Of a stretch of DNA of 64,000 nt, positions 40,245-49,118 are shown piece after piece (the stretch's first letter is position 1; each line of letters starts with the position of its first letter). Made by a program: the position numbers and the translations under genes. The stretch is from Deltaproteobacteria bacterium (GTDB lineage Bacteria; Desulfobacterota; Binatia; HRBIN30; JACQVA1). Under the pieces are notes generated by a model. That model saw nothing but the letters and a program-made list of their open reading frames with translations, did no database searches and had not been told where the DNA came from. The stretch is taken from NCBI GenBank assembly GCA_016178705.1, contig JACOST010000014.1:248001-312000 (forward strand), written 5' to 3'.

Positions 40245-42059
40245 ATGGATCGCTTTGAAACTCATTCGTACGACATCCTGGTCGTCGGCGCCGGCGGTGC
40301 CGGGTTGCGCGCCGCCATCGAGGCCGCGACTCAAGGCGCATCGGTGGGACTCCTCTGCAAATCGCTGCTGGGCAAGGCGCACACAGTGATGGCCGAAGGC
40401 GGGGTGGCAGCCGCGCTCGCCAACACCGATGCGCGCGACAGCTGGCAGGTCCACTTTCGCGACACCATGCGCGGCGGCAAGCTGCTCAACAATTGGCGCA
40501 TGGCGCAGTTGCTCGCGCAGGAAGCGCCGGCGCGAGTGAACGAACTCGAGGCCTGGGGCGCGCTGTTTGATCGGACATCGGACGGACGCATCCTGCAACG
40601 CAACTTCGGCGGTCATCAGTATCCCCGTTTGGCCCACGTCGGCGACCGCACCGGCCTCGAGATGATCCGCACCTTGCAGGACAAGACCGTCCAGCAGCGC
40701 AGCCTCGATGTCTACATGGAATGCACCGTGGCGCGCTTGCTGAAAGACGGCGACCGCATCAGCGGCGCGTTCGCGTATCGGCGCGACACCGGGCGTTTCC
40801 TCGTGCTGCGCGCCAAGGCGGTGGTCCTCGCCACCGGTGGCATTGGGCGCACCTACAAGATCAACAGCAATTCGTGGGAGTACACCGGCGACGGTCACGC
40901 CTTGGCCTACGGTGCGGGTGCCGATCTGATCGATATGGAGTTCGTGCAGTTTCATCCGACTGGCATGGTGTGGCCACTGAGCGTGCGCGGCATCTTGGTG
41001 ACCGAAGGCGTGCGCGGCGAGGGTGGCGTGCTCAAGAACTCGAAGGGCGAGCGTTTCATGTTCCGCTACATCCCGGAGATGTTCCGCAAAGACTTCGCCG
41101 ACACCGAAGAGGAAGCCAACCGCTGGGTGGCCGACGTCATCGCTGGTCGCAAAGCCGAAGTGCGTCGACCGCCGGAACTGCTGACGCGTGATGTGGTAGC
41201 ACGCGCCATCACTCAGGAGGTTCGGGAGGGCCGCGGCAGCCCGCACGGCGGCGCGTTTCTCGACATCGCGTCGCGGCGCACGCCCGAGGAGATCCGCAAA
41301 AAGCTTCCCAGCATGTTCCAGCAATTCCACGAGCTGGCAGACGTGGACATCACGCAGCAAGCGATGGAGGTGGGGCCGACCACGCACTACATGATGGGCG
41401 GTATCCGCGTGCACCCCGAGACCCAGGCGGCCACCGTTCCAGGTCTGTTCGCCGCCGGCGAAGTGGCTGGTGGGCTCCACGGCGCCAACCGACTCGGCGG
41501 CAACTCGCTCAGCGACCTGCTCGTGTTCGGCCGCCGCGCCGGAGCGAGCGCGGCGGCGTACGCAAAGGCACGAACCGGTGAACCGCAGGTGCGGACCGAC
41601 CAGGTGGAGGCGATCGCCGCCGAATTGGTGGTTCCCTTCGAGCGCGCCGGCGAGGAGAACCCCTACGCCGTCCAAGAAGCCCTACAAGAAATGATGGGCA
41701 CGTACGTCGGCATCGCCCGCAGTGAGGATGATCTCAAGCACGCGCTCGCCGAGATCGAGAAGCTGCGCGCGCGCGCTGCACGCGTTCGCGTTCCCGGTCA
41801 TCGTCAATACAATCCGGGCTGGCACACAACGCTCGATCTAGACAACCTGCTGACCGTGAGCGAAGCGGTGACCCGCGCGGCGATCGAGCGGCGCGAGAGC
41901 CGTGGGGCGCATACGCGAGTCGAGTATCCGGAATCCGACAAGCGCTTCGGCGCGGTCAACGTGATCGTGCGCCGGCAAGGCGAGACGATGGCCGTCGTGC
42001 AAGAGCCGTTGCCGCAAGTACCGGACGAACTGAAACCAGTGCTGGCCGGCGAGGCGTAA
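40245..42059 (+). CDS. Succinate dehydrogenase/fumarate reductase flavoprotein
   Basis: This 604-residue flavoprotein has the FAD motif DILVVGAGGAGLRAAIEA. His46 in KAHTVMAEGGV is the residue that usually carries covalent FAD. Active-site motifs are FVQFHPTGM, RGEGGVLKN, THYMMGGI and GLHGANRLGGNSL. It interconverts succinate and fumarate. I choose ATG 40245 for the start; the frame opens with TTG 40197. It is the second of three genes; the iron-sulfur gene follows after 35 bases. Confidence 0.92.
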   Translation: MDRFETHSYDILVVGAGGAGLRAAIEAATQGASVGLLCKSLLGKAHTVMAEGGVAAALANTDARDSWQVHFRDTMRGGKLLNNWRMAQLLAQEAPARVNELEAWGALFDRTSDGRILQRNFGGHQYPRLAHVGDRTGLEMIRTLQDKTVQQRSLDVYMECTVARLLKDGDRISGAFAYRRDTGRFLVLRAKAVVLATGGIGRTYKINSNSWEYTGDGHALAYGAGADLIDMEFVQFHPTGMVWPLSVRGILVTEGVRGEGGVLKNSKGERFMFRYIPEMFRKDFADTEEEANRWVADVIAGRKAEVRRPPELLTRDVVARAITQEVREGRGSPHGGAFLDIASRRTPEEIRKKLPSMFQQFHELADVDITQQAMEVGPTTHYMMGGIRVHPETQAATVPGLFAAGEVAGGLHGANRLGGNSLSDLLVFGRRAGASAAAYAKARTGEPQVRTDQVEAIAAELVVPFERAGEENPYAVQEALQEMMGTYVGIARSEDDLKHALAEIEKLRARAARVRVPGHRQYNPGWHTTLDLDNLLTVSEAVTRAAIERRESRGAHTRVEYPESDKRFGAVNVIVRRQGETMAVVQEPLPQVPDELKPVLAGEA

Positions 42060-42094
42060 GCGGCGCGGCGGCGGAAAGAAGGACAGGCGGGGCG

Positions 42095-42838
42095 ATGGAA
42101 GAAGCGCACCTCAAAATCTTTCGCGGCGACCGGGACAGCGGCGCGTTTCAGGACTACGCCGTGCCGCTGCACGAAGGGATGGTGGTACTCGACGCCATTC
42201 ATTTCGTCCAGGCCCATCAGGCGACCGATCTCGCTTGCCGCTGGAATTGTAAGGCCGGCCGTTGCGGTTCCTGCAGCGCCGAGGTGAACGGTAAACCGAA
42301 GCTGATGTGCATGACACGCATGGATCAGTTTCCCGCCGGCACGCCGATCACCGTAGCCCCGATGAAGGCGTTCCCGGTGATCAAGGACCTCGTGTGCGAT
42401 GTCTCTTGGAACTACGAGGTCAACAAACGCATCCCGCCCTTCAACCCACGGCCACCCGAAGCTGACGGCACCTGGCGCATGCACCAATTCGACATCGACC
42501 GCGTTCAAGAGTTCCGTAAATGCATCGAGTGCTTCCTCTGCCAAGACGTCTGCCACGTGCTACGCGACCACGACAAGAAGGACAGCTTCGCTGGACCACG
42601 ATTCCTGGTACGGATGGCGAGCCTCGAAATGCATCCGCTCGATGTCACATCACGCACCGCGTACATCAAGGACCAAGGCGGCATCGGCTACTGCAACATC
42701 ACCAAGTGCTGCACCGAAGTGTGCCCGGAGTCGATTCACATCACCGACAACGCCATCATCCCGCTCAAGGAGCGGGTCGTCGATGACTTCTACGACCCGG
42801 TGCGGCGACTCGTGCGATGGCTGACGGGACAGCAGTAG
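42095..42838 (+). CDS. Succinate dehydrogenase/fumarate reductase iron-sulfur subunit
   Basis: This 247-residue protein has the 2Fe-2S motif CRWNCKAGRCGSCSAEVNGK with Cys in KLMCMT, then CIECFLCQDVCHV for a 4Fe-4S cluster. The last group is CNITKCCTEVCPE, for the 3Fe-4S and shared cysteine. It passes electrons between the flavin and the membrane quinone site. It is tightly linked to the flavoprotein gene. The direction (succinate oxidation or fumarate reduction) cannot be told from sequence here. Confidence 0.92.
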   Translation: MEEAHLKIFRGDRDSGAFQDYAVPLHEGMVVLDAIHFVQAHQATDLACRWNCKAGRCGSCSAEVNGKPKLMCMTRMDQFPAGTPITVAPMKAFPVIKDLVCDVSWNYEVNKRIPPFNPRPPEADGTWRMHQFDIDRVQEFRKCIECFLCQDVCHVLRDHDKKDSFAGPRFLVRMASLEMHPLDVTSRTAYIKDQGGIGYCNITKCCTEVCPESIHITDNAIIPLKERVVDDFYDPVRRLVRWLTGQQ

Positions 42839-42860
42839 CTGCCGCCTGAAGGGAGATCTT

Positions 42861-43379
42861 ATGGACCGCGCGCTCAAACGTATCCTTCCGAGCGGCATCG
42901 ATGCGGCTCTCCAGAAGGCAGACAAGTATCGCGAACTGAACCAGCCGGCTGAAGCCGAAAGCATCTGCCGCGACGTGCTCGCGATCGACGCCGACAACCA
43001 ACTCGCGCTGCGCACCTTGGGTCTCGGGCTCACCGACCAGTTCGACGCGTCGACCAGCAAACGGTTCGCTGAAGCCGAGCAGATCTTCGCCCGGCTGCGC
43101 GACCCATACGCGCGCGCCTTCTACACCGGGTTGGCGTTCGAGCGGCAAGGGAAGGCGCAGCTGACTTTGAAGATGCCGCTGCGATCGGTTCTGCCGCTGT
43201 TCGATCAAGCGCTCGCGCACTACGCCGAGGCCGAGCACCTCCGACCGTCCGGGAACGACGATCCGATTCTGCGGTGGAACAGTTGCGTGCGCACCCTGCA
43301 AGGCCTCCCCGGCTTCGGCATCGCCGAGAGTGAGACGAAGGAGGAGTGGGAGGCCGAGTTCGTGCCACCGCACCGGTGA
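42861..43379 (+). CDS. TPR-like protein of unknown function
   Basis: This 172-residue helical protein starts at ATG 42861, after GAAGGGAGATCTT. It has two tetratricopeptide-like units: KYRELNQPAEAESICRDVLA with IDADNQLALRTLG, and a second region LFDQALAHYAEAEHLRPSG. No signal or cofactor motif is seen. It sits 22 bases behind the sdh iron-sulfur gene and may share its transcript. I do not know its role. Confidence 0.75.
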   Translation: MDRALKRILPSGIDAALQKADKYRELNQPAEAESICRDVLAIDADNQLALRTLGLGLTDQFDASTSKRFAEAEQIFARLRDPYARAFYTGLAFERQGKAQLTLKMPLRSVLPLFDQALAHYAEAEHLRPSGNDDPILRWNSCVRTLQGLPGFGIAESETKEEWEAEFVPPHR

Positions 43380-43425
43380 ATCGATCGACCTCGCGGCATC
43401 GCAGCGTTGGCCTGGTTGCGGCGAG

Positions 43426-44991
43426 TTAGATGTACCGCTTGAGCTGCGCCCAGATCTGCTGCAAACGACCCTGGTGATTGCGGCAGAGGAAGATCGGGCG
43501 ATTGTTCTCGAACGGCATGCAGTAGCGACAATGGGTGACGGCAACTTGTTCGACCGTCTCGCAGAAACCGGCGAGATCGGCAGCCGATCCGCCCACCACG
43601 ATCACCACCTCGCCGGTGACATTGCCCGGCCCCCACAGCCAATAGTTGTTGTGGCCCGATAGCGCGTGCGGCAGTCCGTGGGTTCGGCCGAGGAAATCGA
43701 TCGCGCCCGCTTCACCGTAGTTTTGCGCGTAGATGGCACAACGGGCACGATCGTCCGCGGGCAGACGGTTGTAGACGTCCGCGACGGTGTCGACCATCTC
43801 GCTCCAACCAAACATGTCGGCGAAGTGTTGCGGGAGTTGGCCCAGCTCATTGGTCTCTGCCTTAACGCCCTCTTGTACCCCGAGCGCGCGCGCGTAACCG
43901 ACGAGCGTGTCCGCCGGCAAGATCGGCAGCCCAAGCGGCGCCAGCACAAAGCCGCCGGCGAGCAGCAGCGCCAGGTACGCCGACCGCAGCCAGCGCGCAC
44001 GCCGGTCCGTCCATGTCGCGAAGGCAATCGCTCCGGCCGCCAGCAGCGGCGGATAGGCGGGCGCCAGGTAGTACGCCTTACCTCGTTGCAGCACGAGCAG
44101 CGCGAACACGACCACATAGATCCATCCCAGGGCGCGATAGCGGCGCCCCGCCGATGTCGCGAAGTACCAGCACAACCCCGCGAGCCAGAGCGGCAGCGTC
44201 ACCGGATGCACCATGAGAATCTGTTGACCGACGAACTGTGTCAGCGACAACGGCGCGTTCTTGAATAGCTGCGCGTTGCGCATGAACTCGAGCGTGGGAA
44301 ATCCATAACGGAACTGCCACAGAAGATTCGGGAGAAACAACACCAGCGCCACGAGCGCGCCCAGCCAAACCCAGCGACGAAAGAGGTGCCGGCGCAGCGG
44401 CGTCGCCACGACCGCGACGCTCAGCCCCAGGCCGAAGAACAACATCGAATGTTTGTTCTCGAGTCCGAGGCCAATCACCAGTCCGAGCGCGAGCCACCAT
44501 CTCGCGTCGTCGGTATGTATGAGGTGCACAACGATGAGTGCACCGACCGTCCACAGCAACGGTTCGAATGCGTTCATCGAATAGAAGTTGCCGACCACGA
44601 GGTAGACGGGCGCAACCGCGGCCGCCACGGCGGCGAGAGCTTGCGCCCAGCGTCCCCCGCCGAGCACGCGCGTGAGGTGGCCGGTCACCAACACCAGCAG
44701 TGCCGTCGCCAAAGCGGGCAGGAAGTGCAAGGCCAGGAGCGAATCACCCAGCAGCCAGCGCGAACCCGCCAGCAGCCAGATCGACAGCGGCGGATGATCC
44801 ACGTATCCGGCCGCCAAGCGATCGCTGCAGGCGAGGTAGTAGAACTCATCGCGAAAGTAACCGTAGCCGCCGCTAGTCAGCCCGTGCAGCAGGAAGGTGA
44901 CCAGCGCCACGCCTGCGACCCACGGAAACTCGCGCGTGCGCGCGCCCTCAACTCCGACGATCTGCCCGCCGCGAGCCGTGACCGATTGCAT
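43426..44991 (-). CDS. Family 39-type membrane glycosyltransferase
   Basis: This 521-residue protein resembles the ArnT/PMT family, which moves sugars from polyprenyl phosphate on the outer side of the membrane. The first loop after helix 1 has YGYFRDEFYYLACSDRLAAG, with the acidic pair typical of the catalytic site, then YVDHPPLSIWLLAGSRWLLG. About eleven helices follow, and a C-terminal soluble part. A good AGAGGAGAAGC site precedes ATG 44991, so the gene overlaps the TetR gene end by 44 bases and the two are co-transcribed. Confidence 0.85.
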   Translation of the reverse strand: MQSVTARGGQIVGVEGARTREFPWVAGVALVTFLLHGLTSGGYGYFRDEFYYLACSDRLAAGYVDHPPLSIWLLAGSRWLLGDSLLALHFLPALATALLVLVTGHLTRVLGGGRWAQALAAVAAAVAPVYLVVGNFYSMNAFEPLLWTVGALIVVHLIHTDDARWWLALGLVIGLGLENKHSMLFFGLGLSVAVVATPLRRHLFRRWVWLGALVALVLFLPNLLWQFRYGFPTLEFMRNAQLFKNAPLSLTQFVGQQILMVHPVTLPLWLAGLCWYFATSAGRRYRALGWIYVVVFALLVLQRGKAYYLAPAYPPLLAAGAIAFATWTDRRARWLRSAYLALLLAGGFVLAPLGLPILPADTLVGYARALGVQEGVKAETNELGQLPQHFADMFGWSEMVDTVADVYNRLPADDRARCAIYAQNYGEAGAIDFLGRTHGLPHALSGHNNYWLWGPGNVTGEVVIVVGGSAADLAGFCETVEQVAVTHCRYCMPFENNRPIFLCRNHQGRLQQIWAQLKRYI

Positions 44992-45694
44992 ACTGCTTCT
45001 CCTCTTTCACAAATGCGTTGACGAGCACGGCGACGACCGTGTCCTCGGCCAGCCGCTCGTCGAGGATGACGGGATCGCGATCGCCGTGGCGGTGCATGGC
45101 AAACCACGCGACGATCTCGAGGATGAGACGCGCGGCGGTGGCCGTGTCCGGTACGGGACGGAACGCCCCGTGACGGATGCGGCGTTCCAGATATTGGGTG
45201 AGCCGCTCAATCAGCGTCCGCCGCATCCGCTTGAAATACAACTGCGCCAGCGCCGGGTGATCGAGCGCGGAACGCTCCAGCAACTGGTTGCCGCGACGGT
45301 TGCGCGCAACCACGGCGTAGAGTTCGCGTATCACGCGCTCCAACTCGATGCGCGGCTCGTCGGCGCGAGTACGCGCGTACGCAGCCTGGAGCGCTGGGAG
45401 CCGGGCCTCGCGCGCGAAGCGTTCGCGCACGTGGCGCAGGGTCTGGCCAGGCGCCGGCATCCCGATCGGCAACTGGGGGAGCGGCGCGGCCGGTTGATCG
45501 AGAAACGCGCGCTGCACCACCAAGTCGAACAGCGCCTCTTTACTTTCGACGTAGAGATACAGCGTTCCGGGCGCGACCCCCATGGCGCGCGCCACATCGG
45601 CCATCTGCGTGCGCTTATAGCCGCGTTCGGTGAACACGCGCGCGGCGCATTCCACCAGCCGGTCGACGCGATCTTCCGGTCGTTTCCGTGCCAT
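44948..45694 (-). CDS. TetR-family transcriptional regulator
   Basis: This 248-residue regulator has a classic N-terminal helix-turn-helix: LVECAARVFTERGYKRTQMADVARAMGVAPGTLYLYVESKEALFDLVV. The C-terminal ligand domain is helical. It starts at ATG 45694, and a 19-base operator palindrome lies at 45709-45727, fifteen bases upstream, so autoregulation is very likely. It overlaps the glycosyltransferase gene, which it probably controls too. The ligand is unknown. Confidence 0.88.
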   Translation of the reverse strand: MARKRPEDRVDRLVECAARVFTERGYKRTQMADVARAMGVAPGTLYLYVESKEALFDLVVQRAFLDQPAAPLPQLPIGMPAPGQTLRHVRERFAREARLPALQAAYARTRADEPRIELERVIRELYAVVARNRRGNQLLERSALDHPALAQLYFKRMRRTLIERLTQYLERRIRHGAFRPVPDTATAARLILEIVAWFAMHRHGDRDPVILDERLAEDTVVAVLVNAFVKEEKQYAIGHGSRRADRRS

Positions 45695-45708
45695 GCGCGA
45701 CCTTCTAA

Positions 45709-45727
45709 ACTGAATGAGTCATTCAGT
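45709..45727. promoter_or_regulatory. Operator palindrome for the TetR regulator
   Basis: ACTGAATGAGTCATTCAGT is a perfect inverted repeat (nine bases on each side of one centre base). It lies fifteen bases before the TetR start. Its TGAATGA-TCATTCA core is a common type for TetR-family repressors. Confidence 0.75.
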
Positions 45728-45785
45728 CAACTAGGACGACCGATGCCGGGACGCACCCGATGCGCCGAGGACGTTACGCCCGGGC

Positions 45786-47336
45786 CTAGCGCGGCGGGTG
45801 CTGGCTAAAGAAATCCCACAGCACGACGCTGGCGGAAAAACTTTGGCTCTGGTAGCCGAACGGGCAGTTGCCGACACCGCTGATCGCCGGCGGCAGGCCG
45901 CCGGGCCACTGATGGCCACCGTTGGGAATCGTGCACAGCTCGACGTCGGACGCCCCGGCGCAGGTTCCTTGCTTCACGCACGTCCCGTCGCCCTGGGTCA
46001 GCGCGGTGGTCGATCGCCCCGAGCAACCGTCGCGCGCCATCCACCCGTCGATGGTGTCCGGCATCGATGCGAACGGCACGCCCGCCGGGCCGCAGCCAAG
46101 TCCGCCGTCGTAGGGAACGTTCTGGTCGCCGGTCCCGTGAATGTGCAGGATCGGCACCGGGCGCGCGGGTGTGCATGGATCGGCCGTGTGGCTGCCGGAA
46201 ACCGCCGCGGCCGCGCGGATGCGATCGGCGAGATCGCACGCCAGTCGGTCGCTCAACATCGCTCCGTTCGACATGCCCGCGGCGTACACCCGCCGCCGAT
46301 CGACACACAACGTCGCCTCCAGTTGATCGAGTATCGCCGCGACGAATCCGACGTCGTCGACCCCGCTGCTGGCGGCAAAGCCGCAGCAACCGCCGGCGTT
46401 CCAAGTGCGGATGTTTTGCGGGCTGTTGACCCCGTCGGGCGACACCACGACGAACCCCTGATCGGCGGCGACCTCGAGCAGGCGCGAACTATTCTCCACC
46501 TGCGCCCCGCTGCCAAAACCGCCGTGTAGCAAGAACACAATCGGCACGGGGGTATCGTTCGTTGTTGGATACGATGGCGGCAAGTAAACGCGAAACGTGC
46601 GCGCGAGACCGTCATGCATCAACGAAGCCGCGGTCGACACACCGGGCGTGTACATCATGAGCGGATCACCGCAGCCGGTGCTGGGCAACATTGGCATCGA
46701 CGTGGCGGCGGTGACCAAGGAGCGCGCGCGCATCTGAGTGCCGTCATTGCGCGCAATCGTGGCGGCATCGAATACACTTTCGAAGCAAATCGATCCGGGG
46801 CTCTGGCCGAGTTGCACCGTGATCGGGGCGGAGAGCGGGGTGGCAAGATCGGGGAGGTTCATTCCTCGAGCGATGACCGAGACGCTCGCGGCAGCGTGGG
46901 TGCTGCCGGACAAGCGCATCACCTGAACTCCCGCTGAAGTCCCAGCGCCGTCGCGATAGAGAAATCCCGTGGTCCCGATGGCGCGCCAGCATGGCGCCGT
47001 GTTGCACGTGCCGCCCGCAGCGACCTCCGCCGAGAGCACAAGACCGGACGTGTCGTAGACACACAGCGAGTACGCGGTGGTGGCCGTCGGATCGCCGAAG
47101 TCCGCCTGCGGAGCGGCGGGCCCGCGGAGCCAGCTCCAAGTGAGCCGGTCACGCGCGTCATTGCTGTCGTTGAAGATGGTGAGCAGGTTGGTGCCGCCGA
47201 TCCGGCACGCCGCACGCGCCGCGGGCGGACACACGGCCGCAGCCGGCGCAACGCAAGACAGCACGATAATCGCGCAGATCAGAAGCGCCCGGGAGGTGTG
47301 TCGATCGTAACGGGAGCGGCGAGTGCTGCAAGGCAT
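45786..47336 (-). CDS. Secreted carbohydrate-esterase-1/PHB-depolymerase-like esterase
   Basis: This 516-residue exported protein starts at ATG 47336, with a signal peptide (ALLICAIIVLSCVAPAAAV). An N-terminal domain of about 230 residues is of unknown fold. The C-terminal alpha/beta hydrolase has VPIVFLLHGGFGSGAQVENS (oxyanion region), the nucleophile GMSNG, the acid in HGTGDQNVPYDGG and the histidine in NGGHQWPGG. Feruloyl esterase, LpqC and polyhydroxyalkanoate depolymerase share this pattern. Several cysteine pairs suggest disulfides outside the cell. The substrate is unknown. Confidence 0.85.
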   Translation of the reverse strand: MPCSTRRSRYDRHTSRALLICAIIVLSCVAPAAAVCPPAARAACRIGGTNLLTIFNDSNDARDRLTWSWLRGPAAPQADFGDPTATTAYSLCVYDTSGLVLSAEVAAGGTCNTAPCWRAIGTTGFLYRDGAGTSAGVQVMRLSGSTHAAASVSVIARGMNLPDLATPLSAPITVQLGQSPGSICFESVFDAATIARNDGTQMRARSLVTAATSMPMLPSTGCGDPLMMYTPGVSTAASLMHDGLARTFRVYLPPSYPTTNDTPVPIVFLLHGGFGSGAQVENSSRLLEVAADQGFVVVSPDGVNSPQNIRTWNAGGCCGFAASSGVDDVGFVAAILDQLEATLCVDRRRVYAAGMSNGAMLSDRLACDLADRIRAAAAVSGSHTADPCTPARPVPILHIHGTGDQNVPYDGGLGCGPAGVPFASMPDTIDGWMARDGCSGRSTTALTQGDGTCVKQGTCAGASDVELCTIPNGGHQWPGGLPPAISGVGNCPFGYQSQSFSASVVLWDFFSQHPPR

Positions 47337-47433
47337 GGAGGTGATGGTACGGGTGCGATGTCGATTCGTCCAGTATATTTCTTGCGCCACTGGTCGTGCG
47401 CCCGCCGCAGTCTCCCGCTACGTCGCCGAGCGC

Positions 47434-47760
47434 TCAACGGACTGGTTCGGAGAGAACCCCGAACCCGATCCTGCGCGGCGGTCTGATGATGACGATCGGC
47501 CGGGTAATCGGCTTGGAGCCGACGCTCGGATGCTGCTTGCGGAACGCGGTGATGCCCAAGCGGATGGTGAGGTAGTCGACGACCTCACTCGCGACGATGG
47601 CCACACCAAGTTCGTTGAGCCGCGCTTCGGAGACGAGATCGTCGAGCAGACGGTCGAGTCCCTCTTCCCACGTGGCCTCGCCGAAGTCCTCGAGTCCCGT
47701 TGCGTTCATCGCGTCCGCGACGAGTTGGTCGCGGTTGAAGCGGTAGGCACCCATGGTCAT
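47434..47760 (-). pseudogene. Truncated sulfotransferase-family gene
   Basis: The frame (108 residues) begins at ATG 47760, which overlaps the stop of the upstream DUF1214 frame (ATGA). It shows the N-terminal region of the sulfotransferase family: LVADAMNATGLEDFGEATWE, LNELGVAIVASEVVDYLTIR and KPITRPIVII. The phosphosulfate-binding loop, normally GLPRTGTT, should follow. Instead the frame goes RPPRRIGFGVLSEPVR and stops. The catalytic remainder is absent between here and the esterase. It is a broken gene with loss of about three quarters. Confidence 0.65.
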
Positions 47761-48900
47761 CCGTCCTTTCGCGAGATGACAGCTACTTTCACAGCCGGCG
47801 CGACGGGATTGTCGAGCCATCGAAGCAGGATGAACCCGCGGTGACGCCCGCCGGTGTCAAGCCAGTTGCCCGACCTGGGATCAGCGGCGGCGACCACCAC
47901 CCGTACCGAGCCGTCGGTTTCAGGCACGGCCGTCGCGTTGGTGAGCGAGCTCCGACGGCGCCGGACATCGATGCACTCGTGCCAGATGTTCTCCACGGTG
48001 ATGCTCCAATATCGCGTGACGGGTGGATCGATGTCGAGCACGAGTGCCTCATCCTTCTCGAGGCGGAACGTCCCGATCATGTAGAGGTTGTCGGGCGTGG
48101 TGTTCGCGGCACCGAGCTCGGCCGCTTCCGCGGTAACGAGGTCGTTGGGCCGATCCAACAGTTCGGGTTTGATCGCCTGGTGCAAGGTCATGAGCTTCCA
48201 GATGGTCCATGCCATTGCGGTCAACTGCTCGGCGAGCATGGCGTCGGTCGGTTGGGCCGGTGGTCCCGGCGGGTCGAGCGATTCGATCGCTAGAGTGGCC
48301 GGCGTTCGCTGGAGGGATCGGCGATGTACTGGCGCACGAGGATCGCTGACGCGTCGTTGGGGATAGCGATCCACGGCGCGTCTGCCAGCTCGTCGTCCGG
48401 AGGGCGTGCCGTCGAGAGCACGAAGCTGAACGTAGCGTCATCGGCGACCTTGAGGTCGTGATCGGACACGTAGGTGACCATGCGGCGCGGCGTCAGTCCC
48501 GTACCGGCGAGCACCTGGAAACCGAGATACGCCACCGTGCCGCGACTACCACTTATGCGGTAGCGGTGGTGGCCATCGATCGTCGCCAGGTGATACGCGC
48601 CATCCGGATTGGGTCCGCCGACATACCGCCCTCGGTGTTCATGCTGAAGAACCACGGAGCCTCGACATCCACATCGAGCGATAGCTCAACGCACAATGCG
48701 GTGACGCGGCCAAGCACCAGGAGCCCTTCGACCAACTCGAGTTCCGTCTCGGCCTCGGCCTGCACCATTGCCGTCATGTCATCGAGCATCGTTCGCACCA
48801 AGCGCCACGCGTCGAGTGAGTGCGCAGCAGTCGGCGCGTCCGTCGTCGAGGTTTGACCAGCGCTCCCGTCTGCGGGCGCGTCCGAACTCTCGGCTGTCAT
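47757..48900 (-). pseudogene. DUF1214-family gene broken by two frameshifts
   Basis: Three overlapping frames add up to one protein of about 380 residues. The first starts at ATG 48900 (MTAESSDAPADG) and runs to ELSLDVDVEAPWFFSMNTEG. The second continues GRYVGGPNPDGAYHLATIDG to LVRQYIADPSS. The third carries TAMAWTIWKLMTLHQAIKPE and the DUF1214 end (GTFRLEKDEALVLDIDPP, RYWSITVENIWHEC, RHRGFILLRWLDNP). Frame changes fall near 48610 and 48300. Sequencing error is possible, but the neighbouring sulfotransferase is also truncated, so decay fits better. Confidence 0.7.
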
Positions 48901-49118
48901 GACAACTCCTCGTCTTGGCGCTTCGTCGGCGCCTTCTCTGCCGGCCGTCTGCCTGTGGTGCGTGGGCAGTTGGGTCTCGTCGTGGGCTCGCCTGTGATAG
49001 AGCGCAGTCCCTGATCGACAAATGCGGGCCGGTTGCCCTGGCCCCATCGGCGACCCAGAGGTCGAGCGAGAGACGGATCACCGCCATGGTCAGCGCACCG
49101 CCGAGTCGGGGACGGGGA

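Noticed and set aside
40209-41675. Minus-strand frame of 488 codons
   Set aside because: Antisense of the succinate dehydrogenase/fumarate reductase flavoprotein.
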